Positions 8,150 through 16,768 are shown, counted from the first letter of the stretch. The stretch: 64,000 nt of DNA from Methylophilus medardicus (GCF_006363955.1 NZ_CP040948.1:2294001-2358000); one strand, 5' to 3'. The notes: generated by a model from the letters alone, not told the origin. Program-made: numbers and translations.

Positions 8150-10810
8150 TCAGGCTTTCAGCACTCGCTTTCTGGGCGAAATGACTGCTTGTCTTGATTG
8201 TTGCACCAACATTTGCGCAAAGACGTCTGCCGGCACCGGTGGGGAATAGAAAAACCCCTGTGCGTAATCGCAATGAATATCGAGTAACAAATCGCGCTGT
8301 AACGCCGTTTCGACGCCCTCTGCGATCACTTTGAGGCCTAGTTTATGCGCCATGACGATGATCGCCTCACATAATACATAACTCTGGTTGCCCGCATTGA
8401 GATTCCGCGTAAAGGATTGATCAATCTTCAAGTAATCAATATCGAATTTGTTCAGGTAAGACAATGAAGAATAGCCGGTGCCAAAATCATCGATGGCGAC
8501 CTGAATACCCCTATCCCTGAATTGCAGCAAGCGCTGTTCAACCACTGGATCCGGGTTCAGCAACAATCCTTCAGTGATCTCCACCACGATACGTTTGCCA
8601 TCTAGCCCCATATCGCGCAAAGCTTCTAAGCAGTCATATTGCTTAGTTAACTGCTCAACAAATTGCACCGGAGACTTGTTCACACTGATCGCAAATTCAT
8701 CGCCCATCCATGCTTGCCATTGCAAAGCATGTTGGGCCGCCTGTTGAAAAATCCAGTGCCCCATGGCCATAATATCGCCGGTCTCTTCAGCCACCGGGAT
8801 AAACAAGGCCGGACTAATCAAGCCTCGGGTGGGATGCTGCCAACGCATCAGCGCCTCGGCTTTCACAATAAGGCCGCTCTGCAAATTGATGATGGGCTGA
8901 TAATAGTCGCGCAATTCGCCGTTCTCAACCGCTGTGCGTAAATCTCGTGCGAGACTCACACGTTGTGACAGCGCCTCCCTGATCGCCAATGAGAAAAAAC
9001 GCAGGCTGTTTCGCCCATGACTTTTGGCATCGAACATGGCCTGCTCTGCATGCTGCATCATTTCTTCGGCATGTACGGCGTCATCCGGATACTGACTAAT
9101 GCCGATACTGACTGTGACGAATATCCGTTCGCCGCCCAAAATATAGGCCTTGGAGATATCTTGCATCAACTGATTGCATAGGCTTTGCAGGTCGCCGTGC
9201 AGGCCTTCCGGCAAAATAATGGCAAACTCGTCTGCGCCTAGCCTGGCAACCGTGACCTCGGGGGCCAGACATTGGCGTATACGCTGACCGACCTCAATCA
9301 ACAACTCATCGCCATGTCGGTGGCCAAGGCTATCGTTGACCTCTTTAAAACGATCCAGATCTAGCAGCAACAGGGTCACACGCTGTTGGCTTGCCGCCGC
9401 TTCGGTGACGACCCGTTTCATTTGCTGATGAAAATAGTGACGATTGGGTAATTGCGTCAAACTATCAAAGTTGGCTTGTTGCCAGATCACCGCATCTGCC
9501 TGTTTTTTTTCTGTGATATCGATATGGGTGCCGCGCATCATGCATGGTTCGCCGCCAGCCGTGGTTGAAATGAGTCGGCCACGGTCGGCGATCCATACCC
9601 AGTGACCATCGCGGTGCTGCATACGAATATCACACTCATAATAGTCAATCTCCCCCTTGAGATGGCGTTCAACCAAGGCCATCGAGGTCTGCCAATCGTC
9701 GGGGTGGGTCAAACGCTTTGCCGTTGCCAAATCGATTGGCGCAAGCGCCTCCAAGCTGTAGCCTAATATTTCTGCCCAGCGCTGGTTAAACTGACACTCG
9801 CCAGTTTGAATGTTCCACTCCCAAGTGCCGGCGCGCGTCGCATCAATGATTTCTGTCAATCGCAGGCGCTCGAGCTCGAGCTCTTTGCGCTTACTCTCAA
9901 TTTCAAAGGTTTTGCGTTTCACTGCCAATCGCAAAGTCAAAATCAGCAAAAGCAGACTGGCTGTGATCGCCACCGTCATTGCAGTCAGCCACATCCACTG
10001 CCTGGGACTCATGCCCCGATTGAGGTGGCTGCCTTTCCATTTGGTCTCGATGGCCTGCCGTTCAGCCGGCGTGATCGCAGCCATCCCCTGCTCAACTAGA
10101 TTTAATGTATCGAGGTCATCCTTACGCACCGCGCGATGAAATTTGCCTTGATATAGCGTGAATGCACGTAATATCTGGTCGTCCACCCCCAAACGATATA
10201 AATAATAACTGGCGGGATAATCATCCATACATACGATTTTCACCTCCCCGTTCAGAGTCGCCTTTATCAACGCCTCATAATTGTCGTAGAGGCGAAATGA
10301 CTTTACGCCAGCTTCTTTTAATTTAAAAATACAACCATCGCCTTTTTGAACCGCCACAGTAAAGCCTTGCAGCATACTCGGCGCGCTTAAACCGCCAATA
10401 CTCTCATGGGCATAAATCCCCACTGGCACGGTGGCATACGTGTCGCTAAACGTATATTTCTGCGCGCGCTCAGCATTCTTAAAAATCATTTCGATGACGT
10501 CTGCTTGACCGTTCAGCAGTTGTTGCTGGGCTTGCTCCCAAGCCGTCGACAGCAAGGTGACCTTGATGCCGGTCTTCTGCTCCCATAATGCCCAGTAGTC
10601 CGCGACGATACCCACGGTGTTGCCGTTGGCGTCTTTAAACAGATAGGGGGGATAATTATCGTCGCTGATGACTGTGATTGTCTTGATCTCTGCCGCACGC
10701 AATGGCAAGACTGCGAAAAGCAACATGCCACCTGCGAGCATACAGAGGATGCTCATCAGGCGTCGCAGCCCGCCTCGGGCAAAAATAGCAGGGAATCTAT
10801 GCATGGGCAA
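8150..10810 (-). CDS. Solute-binding-sensor PAS-GGDEF-EAL protein with degenerate GGDEF
   Basis: An 886-residue membrane protein. Order: signal/transmembrane segment 15-38, periplasmic bacterial solute-binding-like domain about 45-260 (ISDDNYPPYLF, GIVADYW), transmembrane helix about 272-295, coiled coil, PAS domain about 318-435 with a PAC end (GTHIDITEKK), GGDEF domain, EAL domain. The GGDEF signature reads GADEF (525-529), so cyclase activity is doubtful and it may serve as a GTP-binding regulatory domain. EALMRW at 652-657 and the motifs SVNKSP, EITEG, IDDFGTGYSS, KID and AEGVE are intact. It is probably a ligand-sensing c-di-GMP phosphodiesterase. The ligand is unknown. Confidence 0.88.
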   Translation of the reverse strand: MPMHRFPAIFARGGLRRLMSILCMLAGGMLLFAVLPLRAAEIKTITVISDDNYPPYLFKDANGNTVGIVADYWALWEQKTGIKVTLLSTAWEQAQQQLLNGQADVIEMIFKNAERAQKYTFSDTYATVPVGIYAHESIGGLSAPSMLQGFTVAVQKGDGCIFKLKEAGVKSFRLYDNYEALIKATLNGEVKIVCMDDYPASYYLYRLGVDDQILRAFTLYQGKFHRAVRKDDLDTLNLVEQGMAAITPAERQAIETKWKGSHLNRGMSPRQWMWLTAMTVAITASLLLLILTLRLAVKRKTFEIESKRKELELERLRLTEIIDATRAGTWEWNIQTGECQFNQRWAEILGYSLEALAPIDLATAKRLTHPDDWQTSMALVERHLKGEIDYYECDIRMQHRDGHWVWIADRGRLISTTAGGEPCMMRGTHIDITEKKQADAVIWQQANFDSLTQLPNRHYFHQQMKRVVTEAAASQQRVTLLLLDLDRFKEVNDSLGHRHGDELLIEVGQRIRQCLAPEVTVARLGADEFAIILPEGLHGDLQSLCNQLMQDISKAYILGGERIFVTVSIGISQYPDDAVHAEEMMQHAEQAMFDAKSHGRNSLRFFSLAIREALSQRVSLARDLRTAVENGELRDYYQPIINLQSGLIVKAEALMRWQHPTRGLISPALFIPVAEETGDIMAMGHWIFQQAAQHALQWQAWMGDEFAISVNKSPVQFVEQLTKQYDCLEALRDMGLDGKRIVVEITEGLLLNPDPVVEQRLLQFRDRGIQVAIDDFGTGYSSLSYLNKFDIDYLKIDQSFTRNLNAGNQSYVLCEAIIVMAHKLGLKVIAEGVETALQRDLLLDIHCDYAQGFFYSPPVPADVFAQMLVQQSRQAVISPRKRVLKA

Positions 10811-10975
10811 TCATGGGATAAACGGTGCGTAGATCAAAAGTGACTTAACAAGCGCATAGCGTAAATAATACAAATATTTACGCCAATTGTCTTTTTATAA
10901 ATGATTTTTTTATAAAAATACTTTTATAAAAACCATTTTATCCACAGATTTACGCAGTCATCTGAGCGCGCGGCC

Positions 10976-11001
10976 CAAAAAAACGTCCTCCTAAGCGGAC
11001 G
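10976..11001 (-). terminator. Rho-independent terminator after the PPOX-family gene
   Basis: On the minus strand, stem CGTCC / GGACG with an 8-base loop is followed by seven T. It is 28 bases beyond the stop of the gene at 11029. Confidence 0.75.
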
Positions 11002-11028
11002 CGTATCACAGGCGGCTTTTAGGCACAC

Positions 11029-11688
11029 TCAAACATCGGGCGCGCCGGCTTTAATTTTAGCCACCCAATCTTCAACTTGAATAAAACCAGCCGCCTGCGC
11101 TTTCTCTGCATCCTCGGCTGAAATCACATCCTGCACAAATTCTAGGCGCTTCCACTCTGCGAGCGGAGTCTGGCATTCAGCAACCGGCACATATCGAGAC
11201 TGACTGTCACGCGTATAGCGATGAATATAGCGTGGACAATTCTGCCATAACTCGGACAAAGTCACTTTCACCACAAACTCGGCCTCTTGATACAGCGCCA
11301 GCAAGGCGGGCTCGTTAGAGACTTCACTGACGCCTTGTAATCGAATCCGGTGCGGGCGCTCAAACGAAATGAACAGCATGCCTATGTCCGCGTTCTCGAC
11401 CATATTGCCCACCGACAACTGCATACCATTGCCGTTATAGATCGGAAAAATCAGCGTCTTATCATCGACCACACGGACAAATCCGGTAAAGCCGCCTTTG
11501 TAAGACACGGTCGGTCTGCCCTGATGGTCAACGGTAGACAGAAAAAACATGTCCAGTGACTCAATAAAACCCTTTGCATCCTCGTCGATTTCGGTCTTAC
11601 AAGCGATTTCTTCAATACGATCCGCGAGCTTTCTCGTGCCTTGTTGATCTTGCACTCTACGGTGTGTTTCTCCAAACAAACGACTCAT
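11029..11688 (-). CDS. Pyridoxamine 5'-phosphate oxidase-family (FMN split-barrel) protein
   Basis: A 219-residue cytoplasmic protein. The segment DMFFLSTVDHQGRPTVSYKG, then VVDDKTLIFPIYNGNG and IGMLFISF, fits the FMN-binding split-barrel fold of the pyridoxamine-phosphate-oxidase-like family. Members include flavin or F420-type reductases of unknown substrate; true PdxH is not implied, since the PdxH C-terminal signature is absent. The gene is monocistronic, with a terminator behind it. About 75 bases upstream is a weaker copy of the CCTACA-N6-TCAG motif found before four small genes in this window. Confidence 0.8.
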   Translation of the reverse strand: MSRLFGETHRRVQDQQGTRKLADRIEEIACKTEIDEDAKGFIESLDMFFLSTVDHQGRPTVSYKGGFTGFVRVVDDKTLIFPIYNGNGMQLSVGNMVENADIGMLFISFERPHRIRLQGVSEVSNEPALLALYQEAEFVVKVTLSELWQNCPRYIHRYTRDSQSRYVPVAECQTPLAEWKRLEFVQDVISAEDAEKAQAAGFIQVEDWVAKIKAGAPDV

Positions 11689-11762
11689 CCTATCCCCTTA
11701 TGCTTATCGCGCGTAGTGCGCTGTTAAAAATGCGTGTTGTCAGCGGATCACCCGCCAAGCCT

Positions 11763-11778
11763 CACAATCTATTGTAGG
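11763..11778 (-). promoter_or_regulatory. Degenerate copy of the CCTACA-N6-TCAG motif
   Basis: On the minus strand it reads CCTACA-ATAGAT-TGTG. The first half and spacing agree with the four better copies at 14534, 16881, 24557 and 28184, but the second half is TGTG instead of TCAG. Its distance to the start of the PPOX-family gene (75 bases) is in the range of the others. Confidence 0.35.
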
Positions 11779-11798
11779 GCGTTCATCTTACGCTGTCA

Positions 11799-12114
11799 TT
11801 AAAACAGCCGTATCAGGCGCACACTCCAGAGCCGTTGCAAACGATCCGGATGATCCAGCGTAAACCAAGCCGTGCCCATTTGCACGGTATAGTGCTGGCT
11901 GGCATCATAATGCAATTGGGGGGTGAGCCGATAACGCCAAGGCTCACCGCCTGATTGAGCTCTAACCCTAGAGTGACCGCGTCGGACACCTCATAAAACA
12001 CCGTATTGTTGAGTAGAAAGTTCGAGCGCGCAGTCCCAACATGCTGAGCGATGACCATTGATCGCCCCATTGCATGGCATGAATGACGGTCGACCGCTGC
12101 CAGATAGCCGTGGC
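11799..12114 (-). pseudogene. Remnant of an outer-membrane beta-barrel protein C-terminus
   Basis: No intact frame exists, but two adjoining frames give barrel-like peptides. The first contains SNFLLNNTVFYEVSD and AVTLGLELNQA; after a one-base shift near 11960 the second continues GEPWRYRLTPQLHYDASQHY and then VQMGTAWFTLDHPD, ending RLIRLF and a stop at 11799-11801. Alternating polar and hydrophobic residues and a terminal Phe are typical of the last strands of an outer-membrane barrel. The part upstream seems frameshifted again or deleted. The exact family cannot be named. Confidence 0.55.
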
Positions 12115-13503
12115 TTACTGCCAGAGGCTGTAAGTGTTTCTGCCCGACTGCTTGGCCTGATAAAGCGCCAAATCTGCCTGCTTAAGGAGTTGCTTGAGCG
12201 TGATCTCGGAGGAGGGGTCATACATGGTCAGGCCAATACTGAGCTGCACGGGGACCGCTTGGCCATGTATCTGCATCGGCACATTAAACATCCCGATCAG
12301 CATGCTAGCAATGGAGATCAAGCCCTCCGGCGAAGATTGATCTTTCAACACGATGACAAATTCATCGCCGCCTAAACGGCTAACCGTGTCAGAGTCGCGA
12401 ATACAGGATTTCAGCTTGGTCGCGACCGCTTTAATCACTTCATCGCCGATATCATGCCCATGCTGATCATTGATCAATTTGAAATGATCGATATCCAGTG
12501 CCATCAATCCAAATTTTTTGCCTTCTCTTCTCGCCTCTGAGTGTGCGTAATTCAAGCGACTATCTAATAATCGTCGATTGGGTAAGCCAGTGAGGCTATC
12601 CATCAAAGCCCCTTCAGACAAATAGTATCGTTCCTGCGCAAAAAAGTAGGCCATGGTGCCCATTAAAAAACTGAACAAAAGACTCAACACCACCCCGATG
12701 CGCTTGCCAGGCAACGCGGCGATATGTTTGTTTTCAATCGCCCACTCCCAACTACCATTGGGCACCTTAGTTCGCTGTAAAAAAATATGTTTGTGATCAA
12801 ACAACGCAGGATCCCCATAAAACACGCTTTTTTGCTCGGCGGTTCTGATCGCAAAAGTGAATTGAGGTTGCTGCAAATCTTTGAATGCATCCTGTAAAAA
12901 ATGCGGGGTATCAATCACGGTCGACATCAGCCCCCAGTAATGCCCATCGATAAAGATAGGAAAACGATAAATCATGCCAGTGCCGCCCTGCATTAAGGCA
13001 AGCGGGCCATCCAACACGCCTTCGCGAGAGTCGATAGCCACTTTTACCTTGGGCCACTGCGTTGGCACTTGCCGGTAATCCACACCGAGAATCTTTTCGT
13101 TGCCTGCTTCTGGGTAAACATAAGCGAGCTTGTAATCCACCGCCACCGCCAGATTTCTGACATGGTGGGTATGCGCAAACAGGTCTGCCAGCATGGCTTG
13201 CATTTTGTCGCGTTGCAGGTCATCACGATAGACCTTGATGTAACTGGAGAATCCGTTTGAAATAAATAATAGTGCATTTAATTCACGATCCAACTCGGCA
13301 CGCAGCAGGTTGCCGTAAGAAGCCGCTTCAAGGTAAGCGTCACTTTCCGCTTTCTGCCGTTGGTAATCCAACAGAAAGTGCCAAAACAAAAAAGCCAAAG
13401 TTGCTGCGAACACAGCAATCATCTGGCTTTTGAAGGTTTGACTCAATGTTAGACGCACGATGAACTTCACAAAAAACTTATTCAGTATTATAAATGAAGC
13501 CAA
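12115..13503 (-). CDS. CHASE-domain diguanylate cyclase
   Basis: A membrane diguanylate cyclase of up to 462 residues. Order: transmembrane helix about 28-46, periplasmic CHASE-type sensor about 75-200 (GVDYRQVP, MIYRFPIF, WGLMSTVID), transmembrane helix about 268-290, GGDEF domain with RLGGDEF (376-382). The I-site RDSD (369-372) is present, so product inhibition is expected; it has no EAL domain. The first start in frame is TTG at 13503 without a convincing ribosome binding site; a GTG 11 codons later or the ATG at codon 28 are alternatives, although the last would cut into the first helix. It converts two GTP to c-di-GMP in response to an unknown extracytoplasmic signal. Confidence 0.85.
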   Translation of the reverse strand: MASFIILNKFFVKFIVRLTLSQTFKSQMIAVFAATLAFLFWHFLLDYQRQKAESDAYLEAASYGNLLRAELDRELNALLFISNGFSSYIKVYRDDLQRDKMQAMLADLFAHTHHVRNLAVAVDYKLAYVYPEAGNEKILGVDYRQVPTQWPKVKVAIDSREGVLDGPLALMQGGTGMIYRFPIFIDGHYWGLMSTVIDTPHFLQDAFKDLQQPQFTFAIRTAEQKSVFYGDPALFDHKHIFLQRTKVPNGSWEWAIENKHIAALPGKRIGVVLSLLFSFLMGTMAYFFAQERYYLSEGALMDSLTGLPNRRLLDSRLNYAHSEARREGKKFGLMALDIDHFKLINDQHGHDIGDEVIKAVATKLKSCIRDSDTVSRLGGDEFVIVLKDQSSPEGLISIASMLIGMFNVPMQIHGQAVPVQLSIGLTMYDPSSEITLKQLLKQADLALYQAKQSGRNTYSLWQ

Positions 13504-13603
13504 AGTCAGGCTTTTTGAGAAAGAACAAGTGTTTTATACCGCAATTATCCAATGATTCACGCGATCATGATCATCGTGACGCCCGCCTGCCCCACAAACA
13601 TGG

Positions 13604-13768
13604 TTAAAAATCGATAAAGCCGATGGCAAACGCCATCATGATGAGGACGGCGAAAAGTAGGCTCAATGCCCGTACTGGATCTATGCCCCAGCGCACGCGA
13701 TAGCAACCAACGCGCACAGCATGCGCGAAAGCAAGCGCGACGATTACCATCAGCAGCATATTTAGCAT
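13604..13768 (-). CDS. Small two-helix membrane protein (54 aa)
   Basis: An ORF with a very good ribosome binding site, GGAGG five bases before ATG 13768, coding 54 residues. It begins MLNMLLMVIVALAFAHAV and ends ALSLLFAVLIMMAFAIGFI-DF, which gives two hydrophobic helices joined by a basic, aromatic loop (GCYRVRWGIDPVR). I do not recognise the family. A longer overlapping frame here is rich in Cys and Arg and looks like a shadow. It sits alone between the CHASE cyclase gene and the small-protein cluster 14028-16768, so a role in envelope stress is possible but only by association. Confidence 0.65.
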   Translation of the reverse strand: MLNMLLMVIVALAFAHAVRVGCYRVRWGIDPVRALSLLFAVLIMMAFAIGFIDF

Positions 13769-14027
13769 ACGCACCTCCTGCATTCACTGACTCACGGTTT
13801 CACCTTACGGGTCGCGCAAGATGAAAGACCTACGTCACAGGATGATGCCGCAATCCCCCCCCATCTGCGAGACGCTGGAGGCTGAAGTTGTTGTCAGAAT
13901 CCTCGTACAGCCATCGCCTCTCAAGTCCTAGCAGGACATTCTGACAGCGGAATCAGGCCAGCACTGACAAGCACGCAGCATATGGACAGCTATGATAAAA
14001 ATACTTAACCAATGATAGGGGATTGAA

Positions 14028-14228
14028 ATGTTTGATCAGACCACAAGTGAGGGAATGTGTTTTGCTCAGCCACCCGATATACAACCACCCGGGGTGCCAA
14101 TAGAGGTGCCGGGTGATCTCCCCGGGCCGATTGACCCTGAGCCCGATACGCCTGATGCACCCATCAGCCCACCCGAACCAGACGTTCAACCTGACATTAT
14201 CGGCAGGTCGGGCGCGCATTTCGCCTAA
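14028..14228 (+). CDS. Proline-rich small protein (66 aa)
   Basis: ATG 14028 follows an AGGGG box by seven bases. The product is acidic and has many proline pairs (PPDIQPPGVPIEVPGDLPGP, then PEPDTPDAPISPPEPD), with no signal peptide or membrane segment. The composition suggests an extended, disordered chain. I do not recognise a domain. The strong ribosome binding site and absence of any competing frame support a real gene. It lies among small membrane and stress-type genes. Confidence 0.55.
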   Translation: MFDQTTSEGMCFAQPPDIQPPGVPIEVPGDLPGPIDPEPDTPDAPISPPEPDVQPDIIGRSGAHFA

Positions 14229-14277
14229 ATTAGGACATCAAAAACCGATCGATTGACTGGTCACGGGGCTTGGCTGT

Positions 14278-14427
14278 TCACCCAGAGAAGGTCAGCAACA
14301 GCAATACCACCAGTAACAGCCCTAAGCCACCGCTGGGGAAATACCCCCAACTCGCGCTGTGCGACCAGGTTGGTAAAGCTCCTATCAATGCAAGCACGAG
14401 AATCACGATCAGTATGGTGCTAAACAT
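14278..14427 (-). CDS. DUF3309 family small membrane protein (49 aa)
   Basis: A 49-residue protein, MFSTILIVILVLALIGALPT followed by a W-x-x-S-x-x-W-G-Y-F-P-S-G-G turn and a second hydrophobic helix ending LLTFSG. This two-helix layout with the conserved ALPTW and GY(F/Y)PSGG motifs is the DUF3309 family, function unknown. A second copy lies at 16613. A CCTACA-N6-TCAG motif is 107 bases upstream, as with its paralogue. It is divergent from the YetF-type gene at 14640. Confidence 0.8.
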   Translation of the reverse strand: MFSTILIVILVLALIGALPTWSHSASWGYFPSGGLGLLLVVLLLLTFSG

Positions 14428-14533
14428 CCTACGCTCCTGTCATGCAGCCAAGTCAGCAATGGTGTGATTGGATGCCAAGTTGAACAAGGTTTTATGATGC
14501 CCGCAAACCCAAAGCCCAACCATGATACTCACG

Positions 14534-14549
14534 CTGAAATGATTGTAGG
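14534..14549 (-). promoter_or_regulatory. CCTACA-N6-TCAG motif upstream of DUF3309 gene
   Basis: On the minus strand: GTTTCCTACA-ATCATT-TCAG. It is 107 bases before the DUF3309 start at 14427 and matches the copies at 16881, 24557 and 28184 in both halves and spacing. Whether it is a sigma-factor promoter or a regulator site is not known. Confidence 0.5.
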
Positions 14550-14639
14550 AAACAATAAGGCAGGTGAGCACACCATTCGACACAATCGCGCTCCGTTTGG
14601 GTAGACTCCCCAATTCACACGCATACATAAGGTTAACCT

Positions 14640-15125
14640 ATGAGTCTAAGCACATTTCAGTTCAGTGTTTCCATTTGGGAAATCATCATCCGAGGCTCCA
14701 TTGTTTACTGGTTCCTGTTCCTCATCTTTAGGCTGATTCTGCGGCGTGACATGGGCGATGTAGGCATTGGTGATTTTTTGTTTGTGATGATTGTGGCCGA
14801 TGCCTCGCAAAATGCGATGAGTGGCGATGCCAAGTCGATTCCTGACGGGTTGGCGCTGATTAGCGTGCTCGTGGTGTGGAATGTATTGATCGACTGGCTC
14901 AGTTTTAAAAATACCTGGATCAGAGGCCTGATCGAGCCGCCGCCTTTGGTGCTGGTGCGCAATGGCGTATTGCAGACACGCGCCATGCGAAAAGAATTTA
15001 TAACGAAAGAGGACATTCTGTCCAAGCTACGTGAAGAAGGGATTGAGCACCTGTCACAAGTCAGAAAAATGCAGTTGGAGTCAGATGGCCAGCTCAGCAT
15101 TATTCAACGCGAAAAATCAGAATAA
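14640..15125 (+). CDS. DUF421/YetF-domain membrane protein
   Basis: A 161-residue inner-membrane protein. The N-terminal part has about three hydrophobic helices (ranges about 10-32, 43-60, 76-92). The C-terminal cytoplasmic part has the YetF signature: LIEPPPLVLVRNGVLQTRAM followed by R-K-E-F-I-T-K-E-D-I-L-S-K-L-R-E-E-G. In Bacillus, YetF-type proteins are linked to stress and spore envelope roles; the biochemical function is unknown. Start ATG 14640 has only a weak purine run (AAGG) about ten bases upstream. It is divergent from a DUF3309 gene. Confidence 0.85.
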   Translation: MSLSTFQFSVSIWEIIIRGSIVYWFLFLIFRLILRRDMGDVGIGDFLFVMIVADASQNAMSGDAKSIPDGLALISVLVVWNVLIDWLSFKNTWIRGLIEPPPLVLVRNGVLQTRAMRKEFITKEDILSKLREEGIEHLSQVRKMQLESDGQLSIIQREKSE

Positions 15126-15181
15126 TCCTGCGGGTACGCAATCAATCCATAGAATCGGTGCTGAGTGGGGAAAAAATTCGT

Positions 15182-16147
15182 TTATTTTTTTGACTGCCGA
15201 ATCTCTTGCAGCGTCTGCGCCAGCTGCAATCTTAACTGCGCATTATCGCCAGCAAGCAACAAACCTTGCTCCGCAACCGTCTCGGCCTGCTTCAGCTGTT
15301 GTTGTGCCAACAAGACATTGGCCAGATTATTATGTGCAGCGGCTGAATTAGGATACACCGTGATCATGCGCGTGAAGGTGTTTACTGCCAACGGCAAATC
15401 GTGGTTTGCATACGCCGCGTTGCCCAAACCCATTAATAACACTTCATGCGTAGGCCAACGCGCAACGGCCGTCTGATAAGCTGTCAGGCGCTCAACCACC
15501 GATGCGGTTTTTTCATAGCGCACTAAGGCGTTGGCAACCGCATCCGCATCCGCACTGGCTGACAACTTATCCGCAGACAAGGCGACGAATGCCCAATGGT
15601 CACTGCGCGCCCAAGTCCGCTCAAAAGCACTCAAGGACATTTCAAAGCGCGGATAAGTGCCCGACCTTAGCACGATGCGTTCACGGTCCAGATCAAACCC
15701 TACCACCACCGCATAATGCCAGGCAGGCACCCATGAAAAACCAAGGTTTTGCATCACCACCACTACATTACCCGCAGCGACTTCCTGCATCACAGCCTCA
15801 AGTTGCGACGGAATCTTCACGACGACTGCGCCATGCCGTCTTGCCGCGGCGAGCATTTCAATTTGCAAACTGCCTTGGCGGCTTGGCATATAAACTTCTG
15901 GCGTCAATTGATCGGGCGTGACGGCAATATGCACAGCAGTCAACGCGGTTGCTAAGGCCGCTGGCCCGCACTGATATTCTGATTGCGGAAAGAATGGTGT
16001 GTCTGAAAGCTCAACCTGTCTTGGTAAACGGGTCTGCTGCGTGACCTCGCGCACCCCACTGGCCGCGCAGGCAGTCAGCAGGCAACACAAAGCCAGCAGG
16101 CACACATGGCGCGCACTGGCTTGCAAACTGAGTATCCGCTTACCCAA
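15182..16147 (-). CDS. PA2778-family cysteine peptidase lipoprotein with TPRs
   Basis: A 321-residue exported lipoprotein: basic start, hydrophobic stretch and lipobox LLTAC. Residues about 50-190 form a C39-like cysteine peptidase: catalytic Cys in SEYQCGPAALATAL and His in AWHYAVVVGF. The C-terminal 120 residues have tetratricopeptide-like repeats (GLGNAAYANHDLPLAVNTFT, AAHNNLANVLLAQQQLKQAE). It matches the PA2778 family, regularly encoded next to PA2779-family proteins, as here: the partner gene ends 12 bases upstream, so the two form an operon. A role in processing an envelope or extracellular peptide is inferred from the C39 relationship; the substrate is unknown. Confidence 0.88.
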   Translation of the reverse strand: MGKRILSLQASARHVCLLALCCLLTACAASGVREVTQQTRLPRQVELSDTPFFPQSEYQCGPAALATALTAVHIAVTPDQLTPEVYMPSRQGSLQIEMLAAARRHGAVVVKIPSQLEAVMQEVAAGNVVVVMQNLGFSWVPAWHYAVVVGFDLDRERIVLRSGTYPRFEMSLSAFERTWARSDHWAFVALSADKLSASADADAVANALVRYEKTASVVERLTAYQTAVARWPTHEVLLMGLGNAAYANHDLPLAVNTFTRMITVYPNSAAAHNNLANVLLAQQQLKQAETVAEQGLLLAGDNAQLRLQLAQTLQEIRQSKK

Positions 16148-16159
16148 CGCAACGATCCA

Positions 16160-16558
16160 TTAACGTACCGAGCGCGTAAACGGGAATATTTTTGTAAAGC
16201 CCAAAATATCTGTTAACAACAACACCAAAAACACCAGCACAACGGCACCGATAAAACCACCACCGGCCGGGGCTTTATCTAATTGGGAGGCCAGCTGATT
16301 CGCTTCGTCATCAGAGAGCGCAGCCACTCTAGACTTGGCTTCTTGTGGATCGATGCCTCGTTTCACCAACTGCGTTTGCACCTCTTCACGTGAAAGCATC
16401 TCAATAATTTTTGCCTTGTCTTGTGCAGCTTTATCGGAGATTGTCGCAGTTGCGACTTGCTCCGTGCCGATCATGGCAGCCTGCACTGCCTGAATAGAGC
16501 CAGTAAACAACAAAGATGCAACCAAAAAAGCACTTAAACAACGTTGAGCGAATAACAT
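16160..16558 (-). CDS. PA2779-family membrane protein
   Basis: A 132-residue protein with an N-terminal signal/anchor helix, a soluble middle part carrying KIIEMLSREEVQTQLVKRGI and D-P-Q-E-A-K-S-R-V-A-A-L-S-D-D-E, and a C-terminal transmembrane helix GGGFIGAVVLVFLVLLLTDI-LG. This is the PA2779 family, the constant partner of the PA2778-type cysteine peptidase encoded directly downstream. The C-terminal glycine-rich helix invites the idea that it could be handled by that C39-like peptidase; this is inference. Confidence 0.87.
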   Translation of the reverse strand: MLFAQRCLSAFLVASLLFTGSIQAVQAAMIGTEQVATATISDKAAQDKAKIIEMLSREEVQTQLVKRGIDPQEAKSRVAALSDDEANQLASQLDKAPAGGGFIGAVVLVFLVLLLTDILGFTKIFPFTRSVR

Positions 16559-16612
16559 GATAATGTCCTCTTAATTAAGTTTGCGGCTAAAGCCATTCAA
16601 GGTATCCCAACG

Positions 16613-16768
16613 CTACAGCCTACCTGTGAGTGCCAACACCAAAAGTATCAACACTAATAAACCCACACCACCACTTGGGTAGTAGCCCCAGCCAGTACTG
16701 TATGGCCAAGTCGGTAACGCACCCACCAGCGCCAATATTAAAATCACCAGCAGTATCGTCCTCAGCAT
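16613..16768 (-). CDS. DUF3309 family small membrane protein (51 aa), second copy
   Basis: Starts at ATG 16768, with GGAGG seven bases before it. Sequence MLRTILLVILILALVGALPT, then W-P-Y-S-T-G-W-G-Y-Y-P-S-G-G and a second hydrophobic helix ending LALTGRL. About two thirds of positions match the copy at 14278. A longer upstream reading frame to 16987 exists, but the ribosome binding site and family length decide for this start. The CCTACA-N6-TCAG motif lies 113 bases upstream. Confidence 0.82.
   Translation of the reverse strand: MLRTILLVILILALVGALPTWPYSTGWGYYPSGGVGLLVLILLVLALTGRL

Noticed and set aside
13557-13787. 76-codon minus-strand frame overlapping the 54-residue membrane protein
   Set aside because: Its product is rich in Cys, Arg and His without domain features, and the overlapping shorter frame has a GGAGG box and two clear membrane helices.
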